Shown here in pieces: positions 15,232 through 25,579 of a stretch of 64,000 bases of DNA. The notes beneath the pieces were generated by a model. That model had not been told where the DNA came from and did not search any database. It saw only the letters and a program-made list of their open reading frames with translations. Position numbers and translations under genes: made by a program. Numbering within the stretch: position 1 is the stretch's first letter; each line of letters opens with the position of its first letter. The stretch comes from Acidimicrobiales bacterium (GTDB lineage: Bacteria > Actinomycetota > Acidimicrobiia > Acidimicrobiales > Aldehydirespiratoraceae), in NCBI GenBank assembly GCA_033344915.1, contig JAWPML010000001.1:1112369-1176368 (forward strand), in the 5' to 3' direction.

Positions 15232-17103
15232 TCAGCGGTAGCGGCACTCGCGGCCGGTGGTGACCGACTCCGCGAGATGGATCGCCAGCTCCGGCTGGAC
15301 CTCACCGATCTTGTTGATCGCGTCGCGCACCCGGGCGGACACGGCCTTGCGGGCCCGCTCGACGTCGTCGCCCATGCGCCGGGTGCGGCCACCGAGCCCG
15401 GAGGCGGTCCGTAGCTCGTCGAGCAATGCCGTTCGTTCCGCCTCCAGCCGCTCGCTCGCCGCGCCATCGCCGGCGTCGTCGGCCCGGTCGAGTTCGTCCT
15501 CGATCTCGCCGAGTCGCCGTCGGTAGGCGGTGACCGCATCGGGGTCGAGCACCTCGTCGCCACCCGAGCGGGGCGCGGCGTCGGGTCCGTCCATGAGGAC
15601 GACCGCGGGCACGTCGGTGCCCCGTTGCTCGACGAGCATCGCCAGATCGCCGACCCCCTTCGAGTGACGCACGGCGGCGTCGGTGCCCCGAAACGACACG
15701 CGCCAGTTCTGGCCCTCGCGGGTGAAGGTGGGCGCATCGCCGGTCGCGGCGAGCGGTTCCACGTCGTACGACACGACGTCGGCGTCGATGCCCTTGAGCG
15801 CGGCGGCGCCGAGGTGGGTCGTGCGGAAGCCTCGGCCGGCGGCGAGATCGACGGCGGTGGAGGAGGCCCGGATCTGGCCCGCCGCCGCGAGGTCGCACAG
15901 GCGCGAGGCGATGACGACGGCCCGCCCGGTCACGTCGTCGCCCCGCAACTCCACCTCGCCGGTGTGGAGCCCGATGCGCAACGCCAGGCCGTGTTCGTGC
16001 GCGCGCTTACGCACGGCGATGGCCCAGTCGAATGCGTTGCTGGGCAGCTCGAAGGTGACGAGCGCGCCGTCGCCCGTTTCCTTCACCAGCTCGCCACCGC
16101 GGGCCGCGGCCTCCTCGGTGAGGAGGGCCGACAGGGCGTCGAGCCGGGCTCGCCAGCGATCGTCGCCGAGCTCGCTCATGGACGAGGTCGAGTCCACGAT
16201 GTCGGTGAACGCGACGGTGGCGAGCTTGCGGGTGGTCGCACCGGCTGTGGCGCCGTCGGTGAGGAATCGCCGGATCGCCGCGGTGATCTCGTCGCCCTCG
16301 ACCCACGGGAGGTGGGCGCGGCCCTCGAGTAGCTGGAGCTCGGCATCCGGCAACGCGGCGGCCAGATCCGCGCCGAGCTGGGAGGGGATCGTGCGGTCGC
16401 GCTCGCGGTGCAGGACGAGTGAGGGCTGGTGCACTCGCTCGACGCGGTCGGCCACGTCCATCTCGGATGTGAGGCACAGCAACCGGGCCGCGATCTCCGC
16501 GCTGGCGGTGTGGCGTTGGGCGGCGGCGACGCGCCGGACGGTCGACGCGTCCGCGTCCGGCACGAAGAGGTTCGACAGCGTCTGGCTGCCGAGGCCCCAG
16601 CTCGCCCGCACGAGGGACTCGAGGGCGGTGAGCGTCGCCGGGTCGGAGATGCGGGGCCCTTCGGCGTAGCTCCCGAAGAAGACGATGCGCCGTACCCGCG
16701 CCGGGTCATCGGTGGCCACGACGATCGCGGGCGGTCCGCCGCAGGAGATGGCGAGCACGTCGGCGGGGCCGTCGGTGCTCGCGGCGTCCATCACCGCCCG
16801 TAGGTAGGCAGCCTCGGTGTGGAGATCGAAGGGTCGGTCGTCGCGACCGCTCATGCCCACTCCGGGCCGGTCGTAGCGCACGACCCGATGGGTCTCGGCG
16901 AGATCTAGCACGAAGTCGCGGAACTCCGGGTCCTGCCAGTCCAGCTCGAGATGGCTCGTCCACCAGGCGGACAGCACGAGCACGGGGCCCTCGCCGACGG
17001 ATGCGTAGGCGATCTCCTCGCCGTTCGGCCCGTGGCAGACCGACACCCGCTGTTCCATCCGGCCAACATAGTGGTCCCCGTGCTCGCCCTCACCAGCCAT
17101 CAT
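15232..17103 (-). CDS. Fusion: alpha/beta hydrolase + class III nucleotidyl cyclase + C-terminal helical domain
   Basis: Three domains are joined in 623 residues. Residues 20-275 form an alpha/beta hydrolase: nucleophile elbow AISCGGPP near Ser118 and a candidate catalytic His in GRAHLPW near 263. Residues 290-440 form a class III adenylyl/guanylyl cyclase: metal Asp in FTDIVDST, second Asp in GDGALVTF, and GRAVVIASRL, where the transition-state Asn of active cyclases appears to be replaced by Val or Ile while Arg is kept. Residues 460-623 match the C-terminal module of many actinobacterial ATPase-type regulators (WRVSFRGTDAAVRHSKGVGD, then a coiled coil, then GLGGRTRR and GREC). Start at 17103 overlaps the methyltransferase stop; ATGs at 17100 and 17058 are alternatives. 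Confidence 0.8.
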   Translation of the reverse strand: MMAGEGEHGDHYVGRMEQRVSVCHGPNGEEIAYASVGEGPVLVLSAWWTSHLELDWQDPEFRDFVLDLAETHRVVRYDRPGVGMSGRDDRPFDLHTEAAYLRAVMDAASTDGPADVLAISCGGPPAIVVATDDPARVRRIVFFGSYAEGPRISDPATLTALESLVRASWGLGSQTLSNLFVPDADASTVRRVAAAQRHTASAEIAARLLCLTSEMDVADRVERVHQPSLVLHRERDRTIPSQLGADLAAALPDAELQLLEGRAHLPWVEGDEITAAIRRFLTDGATAGATTRKLATVAFTDIVDSTSSMSELGDDRWRARLDALSALLTEEAAARGGELVKETGDGALVTFELPSNAFDWAIAVRKRAHEHGLALRIGLHTGEVELRGDDVTGRAVVIASRLCDLAAAGQIRASSTAVDLAAGRGFRTTHLGAAALKGIDADVVSYDVEPLAATGDAPTFTREGQNWRVSFRGTDAAVRHSKGVGDLAMLVEQRGTDVPAVVLMDGPDAAPRSGGDEVLDPDAVTAYRRRLGEIEDELDRADDAGDGAASERLEAERTALLDELRTASGLGGRTRRMGDDVERARKAVSARVRDAINKIGEVQPELAIHLAESVTTGRECRYR

Positions 17104-17900
17104 CCGGCCATGGTCGCCGTCACGTGGACGAGTTCGTTGGTGAGGCGGTAGCTCCCGTCGTCCGCCCGGAACGCCGCGATGCTCTCGAGGACCTGCGCCC
17201 GGAGCTCGTCCTCGCCGGTGTGGCGGAGCGACGGAACGACGAGCCCGGGTGACCGCAGGACGCGCCAGGCGTGGTCGTCGTCGGTGAACTCGAGGATCGC
17301 CTCGGTGACGCCGCGCTCGATGTCGACGAAGCCCGCGTCGGTCAGTACCCGCTCGGCCTCTCCCGGCGCGTTGATCGCGGCGAGGCTGATGATCTCCTCG
17401 GTGACACCGGGGCCGGTCTGGCCGACGGTCACGAAGTAGCCGAGGAGATCCATGCGATCGCTCGCCCCCCAGAAGGTGAGGCCGACCCGGCCGCTCGGCC
17501 GACAGACGCGGCCGAGCTCTGCGACGGCTTCGTCGCAGCCGCCCCAGATGCCGTTGAAGGCGAGGACGACGTCGAACGAATCGTCGTCCCACGGCAGGTC
17601 GAACATGGTGCCGTGCACGAGGTTCGCTCCGGGCGCGCGGCGAGCCGCGATCTCGAGCAGGCCGGCGGCCGCGTCGAGCCCGCTCACGCTGGCGCCGAGC
17701 CGCTCCGCCCGAGCGAGGGCGAGCCCCGCCCCGCAGGCGACATCGAGGACGTCGGTCCCAGGCCCGACCGCGGTCTTGGCGAGGACGGTCTCGATGCCGT
17801 CGCGGGCGTAGGGCTCGAAGCCGTAGGCCCAATCGGTGGCGGCATGGCTCCAGGCCTCGCCGGCGAGCTGCCAGTCGGGGGTGGTGTCGGTGGTGGTCAT
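17100..17900 (-). CDS. Class I SAM-dependent methyltransferase
   Basis: A 266-residue methyltransferase of the ubiE/Methyltransf_11 type. Motif I is VLDVACGAGLALARA near residue 50, motif II region SGLDAAAGLL, and the acidic post-II region DLPWDDDSFDVVLAFN near 105, followed by LGRVCRPSGRVGLTFW. The substrate is unknown. It overlaps the downstream hydrolase-cyclase gene by 4 bases, so the two are probably made together. The start is ATG 17900 with AGGAGG-like purines (CAGGAGGAACC) just upstream. Confidence 0.85.
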   Translation of the reverse strand: MTTTDTTPDWQLAGEAWSHAATDWAYGFEPYARDGIETVLAKTAVGPGTDVLDVACGAGLALARAERLGASVSGLDAAAGLLEIAARRAPGANLVHGTMFDLPWDDDSFDVVLAFNGIWGGCDEAVAELGRVCRPSGRVGLTFWGASDRMDLLGYFVTVGQTGPGVTEEIISLAAINAPGEAERVLTDAGFVDIERGVTEAILEFTDDDHAWRVLRSPGLVVPSLRHTGEDELRAQVLESIAAFRADDGSYRLTNELVHVTATMAG

Positions 17901-18004
17901 GGTTCCTCCTGGAATCGTTGTTCATCCAGGAGGCGCCAGATCGCATGCCAGATCCGCCAGATCCGCGTCTCGCGGGCCTGGGGGCCGGGGACTACTTTGT
18001 GGCG

Positions 18005-18460
18005 ATGTCCGAGGCGCCCTTGACCAACGCGGCGGTCGAATGGTTGCGGCGCGCGTACGACGCCCTGAGTAGCATCGTCGAAGTTCCACCTGAGGGAGTT
18101 GCGTCGAAGATCGACGTGGAGGCGACGATCGCCGACGACTTCACGTGGGAAGACCGCCGTCGTTTCGTCAACTACGGCCGAGGTGACGATCCGGCCGACT
18201 GGTTCCGGCGCATCGAAACCGCGTGGGAATCGGCTGACCAACGCCCCCACTGGTCGATCTCGGAGGTCATCGCCGTGCGTGGCGAACGGATCGCCGCCAC
18301 CACCATCGAAGTACGCCGGGCCGACTTCGTCACCGACTTCATCACCGTCGACCTCATCTCCGAGGACGCTCGACTGCGCCGCCACGTCGCGTTCGACGTC
18401 GAGGACCGCGAGGCCGCGATAGCCGAGGCGGAACGCCTTCACGCCAACGACGGCGAGTGA
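18005..18460 (+). CDS. NTF2/SnoaL-like domain protein
   Basis: A 151-residue protein that reads as a single cone-shaped NTF2-like domain: an N-terminal helix (NAAVEWLRRAYDALSS), DDFTWEDRRRFVNYGRGDD, DWFRRIETAW, then alternating strands (WSISEVIAVRGERIAATTIE, DFITVDLISEDARLRRHVAF) and a final helix. Such domains are ligand-binding or catalytic (isomerases, cyclases), or appear as C-termini of regulators. No catalytic assignment is possible. It is divergent from the methyltransferase gene (105-base gap). The ATG at 18005 is chosen because the upstream 29 codons carry no fold similarity and are Pro-rich. Confidence 0.6.
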   Translation: MSEAPLTNAAVEWLRRAYDALSSIVEVPPEGVASKIDVEATIADDFTWEDRRRFVNYGRGDDPADWFRRIETAWESADQRPHWSISEVIAVRGERIAATTIEVRRADFVTDFITVDLISEDARLRRHVAFDVEDREAAIAEAERLHANDGE

Positions 18461-18542
18461 GAGCGCTCGTTCCCGTCCGCGGAGCACTCGACTGGGCGAC
18501 GCCCGTCTCAACGCTCGGGACAACCTCCCCGCGATGCAGAGC

Positions 18543-18548
18543 TAGCGT
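18543..18548 (+). promoter_or_regulatory. Leaderless-type -10 (TAGCGT)
   Basis: TAGCGT ends 6 bases before the ATG at 18555. The same hexamer at the same spacing precedes the lipoprotein gene at 19375, with matching flanks (CTAGCGTTC). Confidence 0.55.
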
Positions 18549-18554
18549 TCTTCC

Positions 18555-19262
18555 ATGTTGCGAGTCGTGGCGATGCTCCTGACCGTGCTGGCGGTCGCCG
18601 TCGGCTGCTCCGACGACGGGCCCGAACAGTCCGAGGCCCCACCGACGACAACACGGGCCGTCACGACGACCGCCGCGCCCACCACGACCGTCTCAACCAC
18701 GACAGTGCCAGCCACGACAGTGCCGGACTCGGTGGCCACGACGGCTCCACCGTCCACGACGACCGCCGCGGTGGCGGTGACGACCGCGCCGCCGTCCACG
18801 ACGGTCCTCGCGCCCACCACGACCGCCGCGACCACGACGACCACGACCGCCCCGACGGCTGCCGGTCTCGCCGAGGCCGCCGACCTCGTCGGCACGCTCT
18901 CACTCGATGCGGCGACCTTCGAGCCGGGAGCTGAGTTGACCGTCTCTCTCACCGTCACGAACGTGTCCGGCCATCCGGTCGCGCTCGAGGATCGGGGCGA
19001 GCTCCGCTTCCTCGCGGTACGGGCGTCGATCGACGGATCGGCTCTCGACACCAGCTACCTGTGGCTCGGAGACACGGACCTCGGCCCGGGCGACGAGCAC
19101 ACGATGTCCCGATCGTGGACCCCAGCGCTGTCGGCGGAGCCCGGCGAGGAGGTCGAGTTCCACGCAGTGATCGCCGAGTCGGTCGACTCCTTCAACCGAG
19201 CGCAGAACACCGTCGGTGTCGTGACCGCGGTGCCGAGCGTCGTGCTGGCTGCGAGCGGGTGA
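18555..19262 (+). CDS. Lipoprotein with long Thr-rich linker and Ig-like domain
   Basis: A 235-residue predicted lipoprotein: signal to Cys18 (AVGC), then about 85 residues of Thr, Ala, Val and Pro, then a beta-rich domain with the order SLDAATFEPGAELTVSLTVT, NVSGHPVALEDRG, GDTDLGPGDEHTMSRSW. That is the pattern of an immunoglobulin-like intracellular-proteinase-inhibitor (BsuPI) or DUF-type beta sandwich. The linker would lift the domain away from the membrane. The 3' end overlaps the antisense 3' end of the tRNA-Gly gene by nine bases. No partner genes are evident. Confidence 0.75.
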   Translation: MLRVVAMLLTVLAVAVGCSDDGPEQSEAPPTTTRAVTTTAAPTTTVSTTTVPATTVPDSVATTAPPSTTTAAVAVTTAPPSTTVLAPTTTAATTTTTTAPTAAGLAEAADLVGTLSLDAATFEPGAELTVSLTVTNVSGHPVALEDRGELRFLAVRASIDGSALDTSYLWLGDTDLGPGDEHTMSRSWTPALSAEPGEEVEFHAVIAESVDSFNRAQNTVGVVTAVPSVVLAASG

Positions 19263-19325
19263 CGAGAATCGAACTCGCATCATCAGCTTGGAAGGCTGAG
19301 GTTCTAGCCGTTGAACTACACCCGC
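19254..19325 (-). tRNA. tRNA-Gly(TCC)
   Basis: Read on the minus strand, the acceptor arm GCGGGTG pairs with CACCCGC, the D arm has GTTC/GAAC, the anticodon stem TCAGC/GCTGA encloses CTTCCAA with anticodon TCC, and the T arm holds GCGAG TTCGATT CTCGT. The discriminator base is T, as in glycine tRNAs. CCA is not encoded. Its 3' end overlaps the stop region of the lipoprotein gene on the other strand. Confidence 0.95.
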
Positions 19326-19362
19326 GGGTGCCCGCAGGCTAGCGCCGCCGGAATGTCCCGAC

Positions 19363-19368
19363 TAGCGT
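19363..19368 (+). promoter_or_regulatory. Leaderless-type -10 (TAGCGT)
   Basis: TAGCGT ends 6 bases before the ATG at 19375; transcription would start at the A of the start codon. Confidence 0.55.
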
Positions 19369-19374
19369 TCGTCC

Positions 19375-20010
19375 ATGCGGAATCGATGGGCGCGACCGGC
19401 CGCCGCCATCCTGTTGGTCGCCGCCGCGTGCAGCGCCGACGATTCGCCGAGCGACGCGCAGCCGCCAACCGAGTCCGGCGGCATCTGCGCCATCGGGGTC
19501 GTCGGGTCGCGATCGCCGACGGGCGACGCCGAGTCGACCCCGGGGCTCCTGGAACGGGCGTTCGAGGGCGGGAGCGGCCTCGTCGACGCGACGTTGACCC
19601 TCCGCGAGCGCCTCGCGTCGCCCAGTAGCGACGACGTCCATCTGATCGTGTTCGAGCTGGAGGTGCACGCCGTCCTCGCGCCGCCTCCGGGCGCCGCGCC
19701 GTCGGTCGGCGAGCGGGTGGAGACCGTGGAGGTCGTGCCGGCCGACTGGTGCCCGAGCGACCTCGACGACGGCGCGGCGCGGCGATTCGTCACGCTCGCG
19801 GAACGCGTCGTCACCCGGCCCCCGGGCGTGCCGTGGCGGACGTTCGCGATCTTCCGCGACGAGGCGGACGGATCCGCAACATTCGATTCCTACCGCGCCC
19901 TCGCCCCGACCGAGATCGCCGAGGTGCTCGACGACCGTCGGGATGACGACCCGGCCGACCTGCCGATGTCCGAGCTCCTCCGTCGCCGGATCGCAGGCCG
20001 GTCCGGCTGA
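19375..20010 (+). CDS. Predicted lipoprotein of unknown function
   Basis: A 211-residue protein with a lipoprotein signal ending at Cys19 (VAAAC) and a short acidic linker. The rest has two further cysteines (GGICAIG and DWCPSD) that could form a disulfide, and beta-strand-like segments such as VHLIVFELEVHAVL and RTFAIFRDEADGSATF. I recognise no family. It lies between tRNA-Gly and the tig-clpP-clpX operon and seems to be transcribed from its own leaderless-type promoter. Confidence 0.65.
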   Translation: MRNRWARPAAAILLVAAACSADDSPSDAQPPTESGGICAIGVVGSRSPTGDAESTPGLLERAFEGGSGLVDATLTLRERLASPSSDDVHLIVFELEVHAVLAPPPGAAPSVGERVETVEVVPADWCPSDLDDGAARRFVTLAERVVTRPPGVPWRTFAIFRDEADGSATFDSYRALAPTEIAEVLDDRRDDDPADLPMSELLRRRIAGRSG

Positions 20011-20053
20011 GATCTGGCTCGTCGCGGCCGGTCGAACCCGCGGACGGCGCCGT

Positions 20054-20059
20054 TAGGCT
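20054..20059 (+). promoter_or_regulatory. Leaderless-type -10 (TAGGCT) of tig
   Basis: TAGGCT ends 8 bases before the tig ATG; no Shine-Dalgarno sequence lies in between. Confidence 0.5.
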
Positions 20060-20067
20060 TTGCGGCA

Positions 20068-21456
20068 ATGAGTTCCAGCGCAACATCTCCCAGCCGTGTC
20101 TCCAGCACGATCGAGACCCTCGACGACAACAAGGTCAAGCTCTCGGTCGAGGTCGACGAGGCCGAATTCGACGCCGCGATCGACGCCGCCTTCAAGCGCA
20201 TCGCCAAAGAGGTGCGCATGCCCGGCTTCCGGCCCGGCAAGGCGCCCCGCAAGCTGCTCGAGGCCCAGTTCGGCTCCGCCGTCGGCCGCGAGGAGGCGCT
20301 GCGTGAGGCGCTGCCCGACTACTACGCCCGCGCCGTCGTCGACCACGACGTCGATGTCATCGCCCCGCCCGAGATCGACATCACCGGCGGCCAGGAGACC
20401 GGCGCCGTCACCTTCGACGCCGTCGTCGAGGTCCGGCCCGTCGTCGAAGTCGGCGGCTACAACGGCCTCCGGGTCGAGATCCCGAGCCCCACGCCGAGCG
20501 ACGAGGAGATCGACGAGCAGATCGATCGCATGCGTCAGCAGTACGCCGAGTTCCAGGCCGTCGAGCGTGCCGCCGAGGACGGCGACCATGTCACGATCGA
20601 CATCGAGGGGACCCACGACGGCGAGGCCGTCCCGGGGCTCACCACCTCCGACTACGACTACGAGGTCGGCACCGGTGCCGTCGTCGCCGAGATCGACGAG
20701 AACCTCCGCGGCGCGTCCGCCGGCGACGAGCTCGAGTTCGACGCCGAGCACCCCGATCCGGACGAAGAGGAGCCCCTCCACTTCAAGGTCACCGTCCAGG
20801 AAGTGAAGGAAGCGGTGCTTCCCGAGCTCGACGACGAGTGGGCGGCGGAGGCCTCCGAGTTCGAGACCCTCGACGAGCTCCGCGCCGACCTCGTGTCGCG
20901 CATGAGCTCCATGAAGATCGCCCAGGCCCGCATGGCCCTCCAGCAGAACACCGCGGAGGCGCTGGCCGAGCTGGTGACCGCCGACATCCCCGAGGCGATG
21001 ATCGACAACGAGATCGACGCCCGCCTCCAGGACATGGTCGGCCGGCTCCAGCAGCAGGGCATCGATCCGGGTCAGTACCTCGCCCAGGTCGGCCAGACGC
21101 CGGACCAGCTCCGCGCCGAGTTCCGCGAGCCGTCCGAGCAGGCCGTCAAGGTCGACCTCGCGCTGCGCACCGTCGCCGAGGCCGAGGGCCTCGTACCCGA
21201 CGACGAGTCGCTGCGGGCGTCCGTCGCCGAGATGGCCGAGCAGTCCGGACAGGACGCCGACGAGCTGTGGGAACGGCTCGCCGAGGTCGGACAGCTCAGC
21301 GCTCTACGCGCTGACCTGGGAAAACGTGACGCCCTCGAATGGCTCACAGACAATGTCGAGCTCGTGGACGACAATGGTGACCCTGTGGACCGGGACGCCC
21401 TGGAGTTCCCGGAAGAATCTGAGGACGAGGACGAGGTCGAGGGAGAAGAGGAATGA
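20068..21456 (+). CDS. tig: Trigger factor
   Basis: Ribosome-bound chaperone of 462 residues (usual 430-480). The ribosome-docking signature [19 protein letters not shown] lies near residues 51-69. The middle FKBP-type domain ([16 protein letters not shown], then [19 protein letters not shown]) would be the prolyl isomerase, and the C-terminal helical arms ([20 protein letters not shown] and on) bind clients. The acidic tail ([14 protein letters not shown]) is common in actinobacteria. It overlaps clpP by 4 bases, the classical tig-clpP-clpX order linking folding and proteolysis. Confidence 0.96.
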   Translation: MSSSATSPSRVSSTIETLDDNKVKLSVEVDEAEFDAAIDAAFKRIAKEVRMPGFRPGKAPRKLLEAQFGSAVGREEALREALPDYYARAVVDHDVDVIAPPEIDITGGQETGAVTFDAVVEVRPVVEVGGYNGLRVEIPSPTPSDEEIDEQIDRMRQQYAEFQAVERAAEDGDHVTIDIEGTHDGEAVPGLTTSDYDYEVGTGAVVAEIDENLRGASAGDELEFDAEHPDPDEEEPLHFKVTVQEVKEAVLPELDDEWAAEASEFETLDELRADLVSRMSSMKIAQARMALQQNTAEALAELVTADIPEAMIDNEIDARLQDMVGRLQQQGIDPGQYLAQVGQTPDQLRAEFREPSEQAVKVDLALRTVAEAEGLVPDDESLRASVAEMAEQSGQDADELWERLAEVGQLSALRADLGKRDALEWLTDNVELVDDNGDPVDRDALEFPEESEDEDEVEGEEE

Positions 21457-22109
21457 GCATCTTCACGAACATGGACGTTGCGCCCCAGAACTATCTGGTG
21501 CCGACCGTCGTCGAGCAGACGAACCGCGGCGAGCGGGCCTTCGATCTCTACAGCCGGTTGCTGAAGGAGAACATCATCTTCATCGGCACGCCGATCGACG
21601 ACACGATCGCCAACCTGATCTGCGCCCAGCTGCTGCACCTCGAGTCGGAGAACCCCGACAAGGACATCAACCTCTACATCAACTCGCCGGGGGGCGACAT
21701 CAACGCCCTCTTCGCGATCTACGACACGATGTCCTACATCAAGCCGGACATCACCACGATCTGCTTCGGTCAGGCCGCCTCGGCCGCCGCCGTGCTGCTG
21801 GCGGCGGGTGCGAAGGGCAAGCGTCTCGCGCTGCCCCACGCCCGCATCCTCATCCACCAGCCCTACGCCGGGGCCCAGGGTCAGGCGAGCGACATCGAGC
21901 TGATCGCGGCCGAGATCCAGCGCATGAAAACCTCGCTCGAAGAGGTGCTCGCCTTCCACACGGGTCAGCCCGTCGAGAAGATCTCCAAGGACACCGATCG
22001 CGACTTCGTAATGACCGCGCAGGAGGCCAAGGAGTACGGCATCATCGATGAGGTCATCGATACGCGTAATGTGGTGGACAACAGCGGCCCGATCACGGCC
22101 ATCAGCTGA
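21453..22109 (+). CDS. clpP: ATP-dependent Clp protease proteolytic subunit
   Basis: A 218-residue serine peptidase. The catalytic triad is visible: Ser110 in GQAASAAAV, His129 in [10 protein letters not shown], and Asp184 in the [12 protein letters not shown] segment. It forms tetradecameric barrels fed by ClpX or ClpC. Its start ATGA overlaps the tig stop, and clpX follows after 57 bases. Actinobacteria usually carry two clpP genes side by side; here only one is present before clpX, so a second paralogue, if any, is elsewhere. Confidence 0.96.
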   Translation: MSIFTNMDVAPQNYLVPTVVEQTNRGERAFDLYSRLLKENIIFIGTPIDDTIANLICAQLLHLESENPDKDINLYINSPGGDINALFAIYDTMSYIKPDITTICFGQAASAAAVLLAAGAKGKRLALPHARILIHQPYAGAQGQASDIELIAAEIQRMKTSLEEVLAFHTGQPVEKISKDTDRDFVMTAQEAKEYGIIDEVIDTRNVVDNSGPITAIS

Positions 22110-22166
22110 GGTCCTGAAGCGACCGTCAAGACGCAAGCAGACATCGACACAGACTGAAGGGGAAGC

Positions 22167-23420
<1,254 letters not shown>

Positions 23421-23443
23421 CGGCGCCGCGGCACACTGACCGC

Positions 23444-24736
23444 GTGGACGAACTCGAAGCGCTCGATCATCTCGATTCGCTGATCAACTACGAGGTGGTG
23501 CCGCGGGCCGGCGCGATCGAAGGTCTCTCGCTCGAGCCGATGCAGGCGTTCATGGGCGCCGTGGGTGATCCGCAGCATGCCTATCCGGTCATCCACATCA
23601 CCGGCACGAACGGCAAGGGCTCCACGAGCCGGATGATCGAACGCATCCTGACCGTCATGGGGCTGCGGGTCGGTCTCTACACGAGCCCCCACCTGCACGA
23701 CGTCACCGAGCGCATCCGGGTCGGTGGCGAGGACATCAGCGCCGAGGATTTCGGGTTGGCGATCGCCGATGTCGTGCGGGTCGAAGAGGTGCAGGGTCTC
23801 GGCCCCCGAACCTGGTTCGACACGGTCACCTCGGCCGCGCTCCTGCACTTCGCCAACGAGGCGGTCGACGTCGCGATCGTCGAGGTGGGCATGCTCGGCC
23901 GGTTCGACTCGACGAACGTCGTGCATGCCGACGTTGCCGTGATCACCAACGTCAGCCGGGATCACACGGATGGCGAGGCGGGCTGGCGGGACCGCGTCGC
24001 CGCCGAGAAGGCCGGGATCGTCGAAGCGGGCCGCCCGGTCGTGATCGGCGAGGCGGATCTGCGCCCGTTCGTCGAGGCCGAGGAGCCGGGCCCGGTCGTC
24101 GCGGTCGGGGAGGAGGTCCGCCTCCGGCGCAACGAGCTGGCGGTCGGCGGACGTCTGATCGAGGTCGAGACGCCGCGGGGAACCCACGAGGACGTGTTCG
24201 TCCGACTGCACGGGGAGCACCAGGGCACGAATGCGGCGCTCGCCATCGCTGCCGTCGAGGAGTTCTTCGACGCCGCGCTCGGGGAGGACATCGTGACCGA
24301 AGCCTTCGACACGATCGAGGTGCCCGGTCGCCTCCACGTGGTCCACACGGCCCCGACCGTGCTCGTCGATGCCGCACACAATGTCGCCGGCGCGGCCGCC
24401 CTCGCCACCGCGGTGCGCGAGGAGTTCGGCAGCGGGTCGCGCCGCGTTCTCGTCCTGGGCATGCAGGACGGCCGTGACCCGGTGCAGGTGTTGACGGCCC
24501 TCGATGCCGCGTCGTTCGACGTCGTCGTGGTCTGCACGGCCCCGACCGCGCGGGGCGTCGATGCGGACGCGCTGGCGGCCGCGGCCGACACGGTCGGGGC
24601 CCGGGCGGACGTCGTCGTCGACGTCGAGGCCGCGCTCGATCACGCCATGGGACTTGCCGCCGAGGACGACCTCGTGGTCGTGGCCGGCTCGACGACGGTG
24701 GTCGCCGCGGCCCTGAGGCTCGCCGACGACTGGTGA
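23444..24736 (+). CDS. folC: Folylpolyglutamate synthase / dihydrofolate synthase
   Basis: A 430-residue Mur-ligase-like enzyme. The P-loop ITGTNGKGSTSRM lies near 52-64, the folate/omega-loop region GLYTSPHLHDVTERI follows, then EVGMLGRFDSTNVV and NVSRDHTD, and DAAHNVAGA in the C-terminal domain. It adds glutamate to (dihydro)pteroate or folate. The GTG at 23444 follows 23 bases after the clpX stop, so co-transcription is likely. In many actinobacteria valS lies between clpX and folC; it does not here. Confidence 0.92.
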   Translation: MDELEALDHLDSLINYEVVPRAGAIEGLSLEPMQAFMGAVGDPQHAYPVIHITGTNGKGSTSRMIERILTVMGLRVGLYTSPHLHDVTERIRVGGEDISAEDFGLAIADVVRVEEVQGLGPRTWFDTVTSAALLHFANEAVDVAIVEVGMLGRFDSTNVVHADVAVITNVSRDHTDGEAGWRDRVAAEKAGIVEAGRPVVIGEADLRPFVEAEEPGPVVAVGEEVRLRRNELAVGGRLIEVETPRGTHEDVFVRLHGEHQGTNAALAIAAVEEFFDAALGEDIVTEAFDTIEVPGRLHVVHTAPTVLVDAAHNVAGAAALATAVREEFGSGSRRVLVLGMQDGRDPVQVLTALDAASFDVVVVCTAPTARGVDADALAAAADTVGARADVVVDVEAALDHAMGLAAEDDLVVVAGSTTVVAAALRLADDW

Positions 24737-24740
24737 GCGC

Positions 24741-24776
24741 GGCTCACCCGCGGGTGGGGCGATCGGCTCACCCGTG
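24741..24776. repeat. Small palindromes after folC
   Basis: A perfect 12-base palindrome CACCCGCGGGTG (24745-24756) and a second copy of GGCTCACCCG (24741-24750 and 24765-24774), the latter part of CTCACCCGTGAG. They lie just after the folC stop and could form a stop signal or bind a dimeric regulator. Confidence 0.4.
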
Positions 24777-24849
24777 AGGCCCTAGGTCCTGCGCGGAAGC
24801 GCCGAAAGCGCCATCAATCGGGGACCCCCGGCGAGCCGATCGTCACCGC

Positions 24850-25566
24850 ATGCCTTTTCTCCGCCGACGTTCTCTCCGGTTCCGCGATGATCGCGGTGCG
24901 AGTGGTGTCGAGTACGCGTTGCTGCTCACCCTGATGTTCGCCGGCTCGACGACCACGTTCGAGATGCTCGAAGACAATGTCGGCGAGCACTACGAGGAGT
25001 CGGCCCAGGACATCGGGCGTAGCGACCTGGAGCACTTCGACGTCACGACCACGACCTGCGCCGAGTGCGAGCCGACCACGACCACCACCGAGGCGCCGAC
25101 CACGACGACGACGGTGCCGCCGACGACTGCGCCGCCAACGACGACCACGACGACGACAACCACAACCACGACGACGACCACGACCACGTTGCCGCCCACC
25201 ACCACGACGACCACGACCACGTTGCCGCCGACCACCACGACCGTTGCGGTGGGGTCGCTGGCCGACGTCACCTACCGCGACATGTCGTTCGAGACCCGTC
25301 GCGGCTGGAAGGCGAAGATCAAGGTCGGATTCGAGGACGAGGACGGGGAGGCGCTGAAGGGCGCCCGCGTCGTGGTGACCATGACGACGGCCGACGGCGC
25401 GACGAAGGAGTGGTCGTTCACCCTCGGCCGGAGCGGCGAGAAGACACTCACCTGGGGCAACCGGCCGGCGGAGATGTTCCCGATCGAGGTCCGGGTCACA
25501 TCGATCACGCTGGACGGTGAGGAGCTCACGCCCGACCGAGAGAGCTACAAGCTGCGAGCTCGCTGA
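24850..25566 (+). CDS. Flp-type prepilin fused to poly-Thr stalk and beta-rich C-terminal domain (copy 1)
   Basis: A 238-residue protein with three parts. (1) Residues 1-45: basic leader, prepilin cleavage site G16|ASGVEYALLL with Glu at +5 and Tyr at +6, then a hydrophobic helix, exactly as in Flp/type IVb pilins. (2) Residues 46-75: amphipathic helix (EMLEDNVGEHYEESAQDIGR) and a CAEC cysteine pair. (3) About 65 residues that are mostly Thr with Pro breaks, including a run of 17 Thr, then a 95-residue domain (SFETRRGWKAKIKVGFEDED and on) rich in alternating strands. It would be cut by a prepilin peptidase, assembled or anchored by the Tad system, with the stalk probably O-glycosylated. The paralogue follows at 25709. 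Confidence 0.8.
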   Translation: MPFLRRRSLRFRDDRGASGVEYALLLTLMFAGSTTTFEMLEDNVGEHYEESAQDIGRSDLEHFDVTTTTCAECEPTTTTTEAPTTTTTVPPTTAPPTTTTTTTTTTTTTTTTTLPPTTTTTTTTLPPTTTTVAVGSLADVTYRDMSFETRRGWKAKIKVGFEDEDGEALKGARVVVTMTTADGATKEWSFTLGRSGEKTLTWGNRPAEMFPIEVRVTSITLDGEELTPDRESYKLRAR

Positions 25567-25579
25567 GCGAGGGGCTCCG

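Noticed and set aside
15625-16669. Plus-strand frames opposite the hydrolase-cyclase fusion
   Set aside because: The minus strand encodes three recognisable domains over the whole stretch; the plus frames are Arg/Ala/Ser-rich translations with no motif.
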